Below, one piece after another: positions 38,296-47,094 of a stretch of DNA of 52,729 bases. The notes beneath the pieces are model-generated. The model was not told the DNA's origin. It was given only the letters and a program-made list of their open reading frames with translations, and made no database searches. Within the stretch, counting starts at the first letter, position 1; every line of letters begins with the position of its first letter. The position numbers and the translations under genes were made by a program. The DNA comes from a virus, in the IMG/VR virus record IMGVR_UViG_3300010299_000005, positions 1 through 52,729 of that record, one strand, 5' to 3'.

Positions 38296-40106
38296 GAAAC
38301 TATAATTCTATCATTGAGAGTCTCAAATCCAGCAAAAAATGGAAACTTAAAGTTAGGAAATTTTAAGTTTTGCTGAGTAATAGATATATCTTCCGTATCA
38401 TAGTACGGATTCCACGATACAAAGCTAAAACCACTAACCTCATATACCGTATCTGCAGTTTGTCTAACTGTAGATACGCTCTCCACGCCCGGTATAGCTA
38501 GAACGTTCTTAGTTAATGTTGAAAAATCTAAAGAGCTTCCAAGTGTAATATTACTTATATCAAAAAAGTCTGCAATAGCATTATACACATTTGTTTTTAT
38601 TTGATTAAGAGATATTCTACTATTTGATGAGCGCTTAATGACCAGGTTTGTATTATCGCGAAAACTAACAGCAGCAGTCTCATCTTGCCCTTTGACAGCT
38701 AAATCTAATGCCATATAAACTGGATCGATAATCACCACCTCAATGTTTTGCATTTTTAGATTTTCAAGGCTAGTAACAATCAACTGTTTTAAAGAATCGG
38801 GTATAGAAAGCGGTATATTATTGCTTACAATAAAGTTGCGCGGTACCACAAATATATAAACATTATTAAAATCACACGAATCAGCAAATCTAATTTGACT
38901 AAGTAGAACTCTGCTATCGTCATTAGGACGCTCAATTCCAATATCGTAAAGATATTTAACAACACTGTCTATATATTCAGTATTACTCATAACAGAGATA
39001 TCATGAATTAGATTAGAAAAATTTCGTCTGACATATATATCAAAGTCGTTTGCTGTTACAGCGCGGTTCTGTGCTGCAAAAACTTTAGGTGCATTGGCAC
39101 GTATTTCTTCTACTGTTTCTAATGATCGTGGATTGGTCGATCTGTTGTTATTTGTAATAAGGACGTAGTTTAGATTATCTTGCGATATTAATGGAGTTGT
39201 TGAATAGACATCACTTGAAATTAGGCGAAACTGTGGCGTTGTAAATCTAACAAATTTCGAATTATTAAATGTAAGTGCGCTTACCACACCTCTTGAACCC
39301 GTGCTTTGCAGGTAATATATTGTGATTTGATCTCCTTCATTTAATTTCTTACCCGTAATACCATCGCCAAACTTGAGCTCATATCTACCACCTTCATTCA
39401 AACGCTTTTCAAAAACTTTAGAGTTTGAATTTTGATCAAACAAACTCGGAACAACCTTCCACTCACTCCATACCTCCGTATTAACATTTTTAATAAACAC
39501 AAATATGTTATTATAGTCAATAAATTCATCTGCATTAGTTATAATACTATCCACCGCAATTGTTAATGTTTCAAATTCCTGCCCAAGCGCAGTCTGTAGT
39601 GGATATTCTTTAAATTGCCCTTGATATAATAGATTCTGCTGTCCGATCGACTCAAGTGTCTCAGAAGAAGTAGTTGTTTTTTCAAAATATACATCTGATG
39701 CTAATGAATACGTTATACCGTTTGATATAACGTATGAAAAACGAGGAATAACATAATTATCAACTGCAAGATTTGATTGCGCTTGTGCAGTAAAAGAGAG
39801 TATAGATGTTTGTGATCCGTTAGGATTATAGCCAATTAAATTTACAATTTTATTTAAATTTTCATATAATGTTGCTTGATTAAAATACGCCTCGGACGCT
39901 TGATTGTTGAGATAAAATAATGTTACATGGTACGCATAAGCAATTATATCAATTAAAGACGAAAGATTGCTTCCTTCAAAAGCTTGATCAGTAAAAATAT
40001 TACTTTCTTTTAATCGACTTATAATGAGGCTCTTCATGCTTACAGCATCAAACGCTGCATAAGCATCTTTTGAGAGAGTAAATTCTGTAAAGTTTTCTGC
40101 GGACAT
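38292..40106 (-). CDS. gp6: Baseplate wedge protein, gp6-like (Baseplate_J family)
   Basis: At 604 residues it is close to T4 gp6. The N-terminal helical part includes NLSSLIDIIAYAYHVTLFYLNNQASEAYFNQA, a typical gp6/Baseplate_J signature, and the middle has LKFGDGITGKKLNEGDQI and AVTANDFDIYVRRNFS. It forms the clamp joining baseplate wedges. It lies 5 bases after the gp25-like gene, as in many T4-like phages. Confidence 0.9.
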   Translation of the reverse strand: MSAENFTEFTLSKDAYAAFDAVSMKSLIISRLKESNIFTDQAFEGSNLSSLIDIIAYAYHVTLFYLNNQASEAYFNQATLYENLNKIVNLIGYNPNGSQTSILSFTAQAQSNLAVDNYVIPRFSYVISNGITYSLASDVYFEKTTTSSETLESIGQQNLLYQGQFKEYPLQTALGQEFETLTIAVDSIITNADEFIDYNNIFVFIKNVNTEVWSEWKVVPSLFDQNSNSKVFEKRLNEGGRYELKFGDGITGKKLNEGDQITIYYLQSTGSRGVVSALTFNNSKFVRFTTPQFRLISSDVYSTTPLISQDNLNYVLITNNNRSTNPRSLETVEEIRANAPKVFAAQNRAVTANDFDIYVRRNFSNLIHDISVMSNTEYIDSVVKYLYDIGIERPNDDSRVLLSQIRFADSCDFNNVYIFVVPRNFIVSNNIPLSIPDSLKQLIVTSLENLKMQNIEVVIIDPVYMALDLAVKGQDETAAVSFRDNTNLVIKRSSNSRISLNQIKTNVYNAIADFFDISNITLGSSLDFSTLTKNVLAIPGVESVSTVRQTADTVYEVSGFSFVSWNPYYDTEDISITQQNLKFPNFKFPFFAGFETLNDRIIVS

Positions 40107-40111
40107 ATTAT

Positions 40112-40582
40112 TTAAAAGACAAGATAACCTTCACTATTCAAATAAAAATTAAGAATATAATCATCTACTTGAAGAAATGGCACGCCTATAACTATATTTA
40201 TCTCATATTGATTGTTATCGATATCTGGAATAACACTTAAAGATACTATAGTGACTCTTGGTTCAAATTTTTTAATATTAGTTTGTATCTTATCTTTAAT
40301 AATAGCCGCAGTAGATGTTGTAGTTGGTAAAAACAAATAATCTCTTATATCCATACCAAACTCTGGATTTAAAATTTTATCACCCGGACTAGTTAAAAAC
40401 AAATTTATAATACTATTACGAATTGCGGCAAGATCATAATCTGCTACAATATCATACTGTTGTGTATTTTTTTGAGCCTCGTTAGTAACTAGATTTTGTG
40501 TAGATAAATCTAGCTGTAAATCTGAAAAAACAAATTTTTCTCCTACCTCCTTTTTAGGAAGAACTAAGTTTACATTTGACAT
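40112..40582 (-). CDS. gp25: Baseplate wedge protein, gp25-like
   Basis: This 156-residue protein contains the GPW/gp25 pattern: AIRNSIINLFLTSPGDKILNPEFG then MDIRDYLFLP and a closing beta region. gp25-like proteins start sheath assembly at the baseplate. It is first in an operon with gp6-like and PKD genes, under a late motif at 40588-40595. Confidence 0.92.
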   Translation of the reverse strand: MSNVNLVLPKKEVGEKFVFSDLQLDLSTQNLVTNEAQKNTQQYDIVADYDLAAIRNSIINLFLTSPGDKILNPEFGMDIRDYLFLPTTTSTAAIIKDKIQTNIKKFEPRVTIVSLSVIPDIDNNQYEINIVIGVPFLQVDDYILNFYLNSEGYLVF

Positions 40583-40587
40583 ATTAG

Positions 40588-40595
40588 TATTTATT
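40588..40595 (-). promoter_or_regulatory. Late promoter motif for gp25/gp6 operon
   Basis: AATAAATA, 5 bases from the ATG at 40582. It lies back to back with a plus-strand copy 10 bases away. Confidence 0.62.
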
Positions 40596-40605
40596 CACTT
40601 TTCTG

Positions 40606-40613
40606 AATAAATA
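40606..40613 (+). promoter_or_regulatory. Late promoter motif before 40620
   Basis: AATAAATA, 6 bases from the ATG at 40620; divergent partner of 40588-40595. Confidence 0.62.
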
Positions 40614-40619
40614 ATATCA

Positions 40620-41186
40620 ATGAATAGCGCATTTAATACTTTACTAGAAAATACACTCTCAAGATTTCAGCGAGGCGGTTTCTTAGTGGGAGATTATGTT
40701 AAGTTTTGTAGCGGATATAGCACAAAAGATAGCTTTAAAGACCTCACAACTTCAATACAAGACGCGGTGAAAGAGGTGGAGAAGATGTCTGAAAATATGA
40801 ATCTTCGAATTATTAATATCAAAAACAAATATCCTTCCTCACAGCCAGGTAATGAAAATAATACTAATGGATGTGTTAGTGTTGATATTGGTCTTGATTA
40901 TGGTGGTGGTAGATATCACTGTGCTCTTACCGTACCTGCCGATATATTAGAACGTATCGACTATGGTATTAACTATGCGCCACTGCCTGACGCTATTAGA
41001 CGTGATAATATGGTAACACTTAAACCAGAGCCACTCAAAAGTGTTTCTGAAGATGAAGAAATGATTATTCAGACTCGCAAAACACAGCAGGGAGGTAAGC
41101 TTGCTAAATCTGATACCACTCTATCTAATAAGAATGTGAAGATTCCTAGCGAGACGGCTAAGTATGTCAAGTACTTTAAGAATTAA
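40620..41186 (+). CDS. Conserved structural-type protein (GGFLVGDYV)
   Basis: This 188-residue protein begins with a helix and R-F-Q-R-G-G-F-L-V-G-D-Y-V-K-F (near residue 17). LRIINIKNKYPSSQPG and VDIGLDYGGGRYH follow, then INYAPLPDAIRRDN. I recall this order from conserved proteins of marine T4-like phages, encoded among structural genes, without an assigned role. A late promoter motif precedes it. Confidence 0.75.
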   Translation: MNSAFNTLLENTLSRFQRGGFLVGDYVKFCSGYSTKDSFKDLTTSIQDAVKEVEKMSENMNLRIINIKNKYPSSQPGNENNTNGCVSVDIGLDYGGGRYHCALTVPADILERIDYGINYAPLPDAIRRDNMVTLKPEPLKSVSEDEEMIIQTRKTQQGGKLAKSDTTLSNKNVKIPSETAKYVKYFKN

Positions 41187-41193
41187 TTCTTAA
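41176..41193. other. 18-bp palindrome at convergent gene ends
   Basis: TTAAGAATTAATTCTTAA is perfectly self-complementary and contains the stop codons of both convergent genes (41183 and 41186). No GC stem is present, so it is a poor terminator. Confidence 0.6.
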
Positions 41194-42124
41194 TAGCCTG
41201 AGAGATATTGATCATGCAGTGATATGCATTTATCTCTTGATCTACAGCAAATGCGCACCTGTAAACGTGTTCACCTAATATACAAATTAACAATTGCTTG
41301 ACATTATTATTATAATTCCCCTCATACACACACTGAAGCATATTTTTTAACAAAGCACTATAATTATTAGAAAAATCTTGTTCGTGTGTAATTAAGAATT
41401 TTCGTATTTTAACTACATCTTCTGTTTCGAATAGGAGGTGTAATAGTTTTTGAGCTACACTATATTCAGTATCCGTTATCGATGAACTTTCCAGTACGCC
41501 ATCAACGCAAAATTTTTGCAACGTGTTAATTGTTTTACGTATATCTGGAAAACTAGCACGAACAATAAGCACAAGTTGCTTTTCTTGTTCTTGTGTTTTT
41601 AAAGAGATATTCTCTTGCTTTAATATATAAACGCACCGCTCTAGTATGCTAGAGATACTAGTTTTAAATTGAATATTTTGACAGCGACTCTGAAGTGCAG
41701 GAATTATTTTGTGTAGGTAATTTGCTGTTAGAATAAAGCGGGTATAGCGTGCGTATTCTTCCATAACATTACGCAGTGCACGTTGTCCTTGCTCAGAGAA
41801 ACCATCACATTCGTCTAATAAAACAACCTTTATTTTACCGTCTAAGCTCTTCGTCTGTGCAAACGTATTAATTTTACTACGGACAGTCTCGATACCGTTT
41901 TCATCAGATGCATTAATGTATAATCTTTGACAATTTAAAATGTCGTCACAGATAATACGAGCTAGACACGTCTTACCTATACCAGAATTGCCTGATAGAA
42001 GTATATTGGGTATTTCTTTTGTCTGTGTGTATTGTAGAATTATTTTTCTAGATTCGTCATCAATTACCATTTCTGATAATGTTTTGGGACGATACTTTTC
42101 TATCCAAAGCGAATCAAAATTCAT
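41183..42124 (-). CDS. gp44: Sliding clamp loader ATPase subunit, gp44-like
   Basis: This 313-residue AAA+ protein has WIEKYRPKTLSEMV at the start, Walker A GNSGIGKT (about 45-52), the DExx box LLDECDGF (near 101), LTANYLHKIIPAL and the arginine-finger motif S-R-C near 147. It loads the sliding clamp on primed DNA. It follows the dUTPase gene by 3 bases on the same strand. The pair forms a replication island inside the structural block. Confidence 0.93.
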   Translation of the reverse strand: MNFDSLWIEKYRPKTLSEMVIDDESRKIILQYTQTKEIPNILLSGNSGIGKTCLARIICDDILNCQRLYINASDENGIETVRSKINTFAQTKSLDGKIKVVLLDECDGFSEQGQRALRNVMEEYARYTRFILTANYLHKIIPALQSRCQNIQFKTSISSILERCVYILKQENISLKTQEQEKQLVLIVRASFPDIRKTINTLQKFCVDGVLESSSITDTEYSVAQKLLHLLFETEDVVKIRKFLITHEQDFSNNYSALLKNMLQCVYEGNYNNNVKQLLICILGEHVYRCAFAVDQEINAYHCMINISQAIKN

Positions 42125-42127
42125 AAA

Positions 42128-42598
42128 TTAATTTCCAGAACTACCGAAGCCTCTATCACCTCTCGCAGATGTTACCTGCTCACCTTCTTCGATTACAACT
42201 TTGTAATTCTTGTAAATTACAAATTGTGCAATTCGGTCACCACGTGTTACTGCGTAATCTTTATCAGTAAAATTATACAATTTAATGCCGGCATCACCTC
42301 TATAACCATTATCGATAATTCCGGGGTGAGGAAGAATACCGTGCTTAAATCCTAAACCGCTTCTCCCCTCTACCCTTACCCAATAACCAGGTGTAATATG
42401 AGCGAACTTTAACCCCACACCTACAACAGCAGAACCACGCGCTGGAATCACTTTCGATTCAATACAATAAACATCAAATCCAGTATCAGATTCGTGATTT
42501 TTTGTTGGAAGTATAGCTAATGTATCGGTACGTTCAAATTTTATTACTGCATCTATCTTTACCACTTCATTTATATCTTTATTTTCAAATATATTCAT
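42128..42598 (-). CDS. dut: dUTPase
   Basis: This 156-residue enzyme has all five trimeric dUTPase motifs: SDTGFDVYC (I), EGRSGLGFKHG (II), PGIIDNGYRGD (III, catalytic Asp and Tyr region), RGDRIAQFV (IV) and RGDRGFGSSG (V). It splits dUTP to dUMP and pyrophosphate, limiting uracil in DNA and supplying dTMP. It shares a divergent gap with a late gene at 42653 but has no late motif itself, which fits early expression. Confidence 0.95.
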   Translation of the reverse strand: MNIFENKDINEVVKIDAVIKFERTDTLAILPTKNHESDTGFDVYCIESKVIPARGSAVVGVGLKFAHITPGYWVRVEGRSGLGFKHGILPHPGIIDNGYRGDAGIKLYNFTDKDYAVTRGDRIAQFVIYKNYKVVIEEGEQVTSARGDRGFGSSGN

Positions 42599-42638
42599 AT
42601 TACAATATATTCTTTCTGTTTAAAACTTCCAGAAAATA

Positions 42639-42646
42639 TATAAATA
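42639..42646 (+). promoter_or_regulatory. Late promoter motif TATAAATA before 42653
   Basis: An exact T4 late core 6 bases before the ATG at 42653. Confidence 0.65.
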
Positions 42647-42652
42647 TTATAG

Positions 42653-43123
42653 ATGCAAGATAATACTACAGAAGAGGCTGTAAATAGCATTCTTAGTCAA
42701 TTAAAGGATGTTAATGTCCCTGAGAAAAAAGCTAAGCAGAATAAAGAAAAGATAGACCCTGAAAAACTAGAGCAATTTATTATAGATAAGTCTAGCGATC
42801 TTATTACAAAAAGTCTAGAAGTTTTTGATGAATATAAAGATATATTATCATCCGCGCCATCTGAAGAATCTGCAGAAGCACTCTCCAATTTAATTAATGC
42901 TGCTACCTCTGCTATTGAAACTCTTAATAAAGTACTTGCAGTTAATAAGAAAACAAATACCAGTGTTAAATTAAAAACAATGGATATTGAGTCTAAGCAG
43001 CTGATAAATCAGCGTGACAACATTACCAAATTGGTGATGACACGATCTCAACTAATGGAATTATTAGAGGAGCCAGAGGAAGAAGCAGTGGATGTTGAGG
43101 TAGAAGAGTCAAAAAAAACTTAA
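42653..43123 (+). CDS. Putative terminase small subunit, gp16-like
   Basis: This 156-residue, mostly helical protein has ESAEALSNLINAATSAIETL then NKVLAVNKKTNTSVKLKTMDIESKQL. This resembles the central coiled-coil region of T4-like small terminase subunits (LAxLIxAxTSSIETLNKI...KMDIExK). Both ends are charged and probably disordered. If correct it would recognise DNA for packaging. A scaffold or other helical structural protein is possible. No large terminase is in the window. It is convergent with the 43120 gene. Confidence 0.55.
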   Translation: MQDNTTEEAVNSILSQLKDVNVPEKKAKQNKEKIDPEKLEQFIIDKSSDLITKSLEVFDEYKDILSSAPSEESAEALSNLINAATSAIETLNKVLAVNKKTNTSVKLKTMDIESKQLINQRDNITKLVMTRSQLMELLEEPEEEAVDVEVEESKKT

Positions 43124-44166
43124 CTGTCAGTGGTAGTCTGCTTTCCAGTCTCAGGATATCTGTTTCTATTTTCTTCATCATCATACTCATAATTGCTCTC
43201 CTTATAGTCGAGGAAATCTTTTATACTCATTTTGTCTGGCTTTGTTGTGGGTACTTTAGGCTTTCCAAATATATTTAGTGTGTGTGTAGCTTTTTCTGAA
43301 TAAACAGTAGTATGCTGATTTACAGCAACAGCTTTATTCATTTCTTCGTCGAGTGGATTATATGTATACTTATAGTCATATAAGCGAAAACAATCACCAA
43401 GAAGATCTTCAATTTGTTTTAATATACTCGCAGCATTTTCAGCTGTTATAAAGTAAGGAAACGTATCAGAGACAAGATATTCTCCGTGAGATGTAAAGCT
43501 CATACCTGTTTTCTGCTTTAAAAGGCTGTCTTCAGTAGATATTCTACCGCTGACAATAGAGGAAACACCTGTATTGGTGACCGCTCTAGTTGCATATGAC
43601 GCAGTAGTTACTAGATTTTGTGCCCCGGTAGATATTTTTGTATACGAGACGTCTGGAACATATCTAGGAGGCGGTATATATTCATTTGTCCATGGTGGCG
43701 CAGCGTTTGGTGTATCTGATTGCTGTATTAGTGCCATCATTGCAATTGCATCAGAAATTGACTCAAAATAATTACAGACAAGTTTAAGCGCGAGCAGCAA
43801 ATTTGAAATTTTACTTGCTAAGGAATCTCCTCCTACCGAGCCACTAGTTGCTGTTCTAAAAGCAAGATCAATTTCCGAAACAATATTATTTTTAAAATTT
43901 TGAGGCAAATTTTCAATACGCCTTACATGGTAGAGTATTGTTTGTGGTTGTAGATCAGCTCCTCGCGTAATTACATCATACATATAATTGCGTAGAGTAG
44001 CCTCTACGTTTGCTGACCCTAAAAATGTTTTATAATCAAATGCAAGTACATACTCGCTACTGAGCTCACTAACTTCCGCACATAAGTTAGTGTTTTTCTG
44101 CATAAATCTTGTGTTAATTAGTGCAGAGGAATCTACAAAATGAGGAATTACGTTAACTGTATACAT
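43120..44166 (-). CDS. Unknown baseplate-region protein, 348 aa
   Basis: It lies directly after the hub-like gene and overlaps it by one base, so it is probably a baseplate part. The N-terminal 130 residues are helical, then a proline-rich linker (NAAPPWTNEYIPPPRYVPD, near 155), a middle region and a charged C-terminus (about 300-348). No domain is recognised. Confidence 0.65.
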   Translation of the reverse strand: MYTVNVIPHFVDSSALINTRFMQKNTNLCAEVSELSSEYVLAFDYKTFLGSANVEATLRNYMYDVITRGADLQPQTILYHVRRIENLPQNFKNNIVSEIDLAFRTATSGSVGGDSLASKISNLLLALKLVCNYFESISDAIAMMALIQQSDTPNAAPPWTNEYIPPPRYVPDVSYTKISTGAQNLVTTASYATRAVTNTGVSSIVSGRISTEDSLLKQKTGMSFTSHGEYLVSDTFPYFITAENAASILKQIEDLLGDCFRLYDYKYTYNPLDEEMNKAVAVNQHTTVYSEKATHTLNIFGKPKVPTTKPDKMSIKDFLDYKESNYEYDDEENRNRYPETGKQTTTDS

Positions 44167-45665
44167 TATTTTGTTCTATATGTTTTTACTGCTTCAATTA
44201 TATTAAAATATTGGCTGTCTGAAAATACATGTTTGACACTTGTGACAAACCACCGCCCGAGAATATTATCTGCAACAGTTGTATTAGTTAATGTGGTCTC
44301 TGACGCTATGTCTATAAACTTGCCACTTCTCCTATGTGTTGAGCCGAGAGCTCTAAAAATAATATTGTCTCCACTACTTATAAATAAATCCAAAAGCATA
44401 TTATTTGTTAAAATATTATTTTGATTAATTGGGCCTGTTGATGTCACGACTTTTTGACGTAAATTACTATGACCACTTCTACGACCCGTTTTTTTACGAG
44501 CTGTAGATGGTGCAGATTCTTGGCTTGATTCTTGGCTTGATTCTTTGTTATCAATAAATTGATCCAAATCAATTGATGGAACAACGTTTGTATCATAATT
44601 CTGTAAGGAATCAACATAAAGCTCTTTATATCTATCAAAAACTGCCTGTATGTTGCTGTTACTGGTGCCGAGATATATATTTCTGTCGGCTGCTACGTGT
44701 GTATTGTATACTTGATTGGATATGTTTTTACTAAACTCATTTCCATTGATTGGTGTCAATTTATGATCGATTATAAAACAAAGTTTATCTAGCCCTAAAC
44801 CTAATTTACTTTTTGTATTTCGCTGTCCAGCAATATTGCTATCAAAAATAAAAGTTTCAAGCACGTATTTTTTAGGTTCGTCTTCCTGCTTTTCAAATAT
44901 TTTAGCAAGAGATATATTTGAAAATTTGTGCGTGGTTCTATCAAATTGTATCAAACAATGATCTTCTTTCTCTTCAGATTGATGTTTACTCCACACGTGC
45001 ATTAAATGTTGAAACGAATTTGAATTGCCAGCGCTATTCCAGAGTATTTTATATTTTCCTAAATCAAAATTCTCTACATCAATAATTGTATCCTCTTCAT
45101 CATCGTCTTTTTCAAACGTCTTTTTAATTATTTCTTTTAGAATGACTCCAGTTTGAACGCTTCGCTCTGAATTTGTAAAATCTGTTACATCAACATTTTT
45201 TTCTGCAGCAACAATATCAGACGAGGTAATTTCACACGTTTTTTCAAGCATAAATTGATGATGTATGTCTCGAAAATTCATAACGTTAGATGTTCGATTT
45301 GATGGATCATCCAAATCTTGCAATTCATTTAACGCAAATACAAAATTTAATCCAAAAATTTCTCTTATTTTTTCATTATTGTTATCACTTTCAATATTTC
45401 CAGTTACAGTAGGTAATATTTCTACAATTAATAAATCGTGATTCGTACCCGCGAAATCCAAGCGCTTTTCATCGTCTAATGTAGTTTGTAGACCATCTCG
45501 TGAATTGCTAACAACAATGCTGCCTGTGACAAATGGTATAAAAATATTATCCTCAATTGTTAAGTTTTCAACTGAACTGCTATTCAATTGAATAGCATTA
45601 TCTTTTGTATCTTTGAGTATAATGTCAAATTTAAAATAGCGTGTATCAAATTGCTCTATATTCAT
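44166..45665 (-). CDS. Baseplate hub protein, possibly gp27-like
   Basis: This 499-residue protein has an N-terminal beta domain (FKFDIILKDTKDNAIQL, then IFIPFVTGSIVVSNSRDGL), a segment FQHLMHVWSKHQ (near 220) and a C-terminal strand NILGRWFVTSVKHVF. Order and location between gp53-like and other tail genes fit the central hub (gp27). A Q-E-S-S repeat and a basic RKKTGRRSGHS patch (near 390) form a flexible insert. The match to gp27 is from structure-like pattern and position. Confidence 0.6.
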   Translation of the reverse strand: MNIEQFDTRYFKFDIILKDTKDNAIQLNSSSVENLTIEDNIFIPFVTGSIVVSNSRDGLQTTLDDEKRLDFAGTNHDLLIVEILPTVTGNIESDNNNEKIREIFGLNFVFALNELQDLDDPSNRTSNVMNFRDIHHQFMLEKTCEITSSDIVAAEKNVDVTDFTNSERSVQTGVILKEIIKKTFEKDDDEEDTIIDVENFDLGKYKILWNSAGNSNSFQHLMHVWSKHQSEEKEDHCLIQFDRTTHKFSNISLAKIFEKQEDEPKKYVLETFIFDSNIAGQRNTKSKLGLGLDKLCFIIDHKLTPINGNEFSKNISNQVYNTHVAADRNIYLGTSNSNIQAVFDRYKELYVDSLQNYDTNVVPSIDLDQFIDNKESSQESSQESAPSTARKKTGRRSGHSNLRQKVVTSTGPINQNNILTNNMLLDLFISSGDNIIFRALGSTHRRSGKFIDIASETTLTNTTVADNILGRWFVTSVKHVFSDSQYFNIIEAVKTYRTK

Positions 45666-46024
45666 TGATTAATTGTATTAAGTATTTGCTGCAAGTTGTC
45701 TCTTTTTATAACCATGAAAACAGAATTTGCAGGCGGAATATCAATAGGATTTAAATTATTTAACGATACTATCAACCACCACAGATTTATAGTACCATAC
45801 AATCTATAACTAATCGTAGTCCAAGGCATTGGTGCATCTATATACACATACTCAACATATTCATCACTAACATTTTCGATATCAAAGACAATTTTTTTGC
45901 CTAAATTGTAGTAGAAAAACATATTATCATCCTGTGTTTGATACACATTAAAGATATTCTCGTAAAAATTACCTCTAATTTGAGGAATTTCACTGATATT
46001 AATAGGTTTTTGTGGTACTTGCAT
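45662..46024 (-). CDS. gp53: Baseplate wedge protein, gp53-like
   Basis: This 120-residue protein has the gp53 pattern: an N-terminal strand region, DAPMPWTTISYRLYGTINLWW, then LNNLNPIDIPPANSVFMVIK. The C-terminal part resembles a LysM-type domain. gp53 joins wedges into the baseplate. It overlaps the hub-like gene by 4 bases. Confidence 0.85.
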   Translation of the reverse strand: MQVPQKPINISEIPQIRGNFYENIFNVYQTQDDNMFFYYNLGKKIVFDIENVSDEYVEYVYIDAPMPWTTISYRLYGTINLWWLIVSLNNLNPIDIPPANSVFMVIKRDNLQQILNTINQ

Positions 46025-46025
46025 A

Positions 46026-47081
46026 TTAAGAGGATTTGTTCCAATTTTCTAACATCATATTTGCAGCATTGATAGTGAGAGATGAAAAGCGCATTTCAAC
46101 ATTATAAGCATCTGGCATAATTGCTGTTATTTGTGGACTTAAACCAACACTGGATGGCATGGGTATGGTGACATTACGCCTATTACCAATAAACTTTACA
46201 CTCATAGACTCTAAATATCCAAAACGTATATAACTCACACCAGGTACATTTATTTCATAAATTTTTGGCAATTCAACAATTGATTTAGTGACACGCTGCG
46301 GTATATTTTGAAACGATAGGAGCCACAGTAATTGATAATTCTTAACTGCTGATTTAAAATTAAGTGTATTGAGGAGTGGGAAAGAAAATGTTATGGTTTG
46401 TTTGCTACTTGCTTGAATATCGTAAAGCTTTGGACGCTCTACATATTGTCCAGGTGATACTAATAATTTTGAAATACTAGATGCAATATCTGTAAATTTT
46501 GATAGCGCACCAATTGGATCTGCAAAATTGCCTAATGGTGCTGATATATCAGAATAAGATGATTGAATATCATTTGTTGCTTTATTATCAAAATATGGCA
46601 ATAGATATTCAAAGCCGGTTGGTTCATCTAATGAATAGAGTCCGTCGTATGGCTTAAGCCAATTATCACTAGAAGAACTCGGCTGCGGTATACTAATATC
46701 ATCACCACTAAAAAACTCTTTTACAGCATCAATTAAATTTTTTAATCTAGTGAATTCTCCCGCTGTATTAAAAAAAGCCGACATATAGTATCCAATAGCT
46801 CTCCAAACCGTACTATCAGGCACTCTATATTCTTTTAAATGCCCGTAAGGAATTAATGATCTATCACTTTCTTGCCATGTTGGATAGGGTGTTGTCGACC
46901 AATCAAATGATCCATACACATCTATTTTTTCAGTTGAAGATGATCTGCTAAGTCTTTTTGCATATACGTTCTTACTACCATATTGTGCACGCCTAGCAGC
47001 GCTGCCCTCATAGCCTGGTCGTGCTGAATAATATTTGTTTCCAGCTATGCTATTGCTATCGCTGATGTAAAAGAGACTCAT
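46026..47081 (-). CDS. Tail-tube/baseplate junction protein, gp48/gp54-like
   Basis: This 351-residue protein has a C-terminal tube-like half: ITFSFPLLNTLNFKSAVKNY, GVSYIRFGYLESMSVKFIG and MPDAYNVEMRFSSLTINA, as in gp48/gp54 proteins that begin tail tube growth on the hub. The N-terminal half is polar and likely wraps the hub. Late motif at 47087-47094. Confidence 0.75.
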   Translation of the reverse strand: MSLFYISDSNSIAGNKYYSARPGYEGSAARRAQYGSKNVYAKRLSRSSSTEKIDVYGSFDWSTTPYPTWQESDRSLIPYGHLKEYRVPDSTVWRAIGYYMSAFFNTAGEFTRLKNLIDAVKEFFSGDDISIPQPSSSSDNWLKPYDGLYSLDEPTGFEYLLPYFDNKATNDIQSSYSDISAPLGNFADPIGALSKFTDIASSISKLLVSPGQYVERPKLYDIQASSKQTITFSFPLLNTLNFKSAVKNYQLLWLLSFQNIPQRVTKSIVELPKIYEINVPGVSYIRFGYLESMSVKFIGNRRNVTIPMPSSVGLSPQITAIMPDAYNVEMRFSSLTINAANMMLENWNKSS

Positions 47082-47086
47082 ATATA

Positions 47087-47094
47087 TATTTATG
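47087..47094 (-). promoter_or_regulatory. Late promoter motif CATAAATA before 46026-47081
   Basis: The octamer is 5 bases from the ATG at 47081 and overlaps the end of the tape measure gene. Confidence 0.58.
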
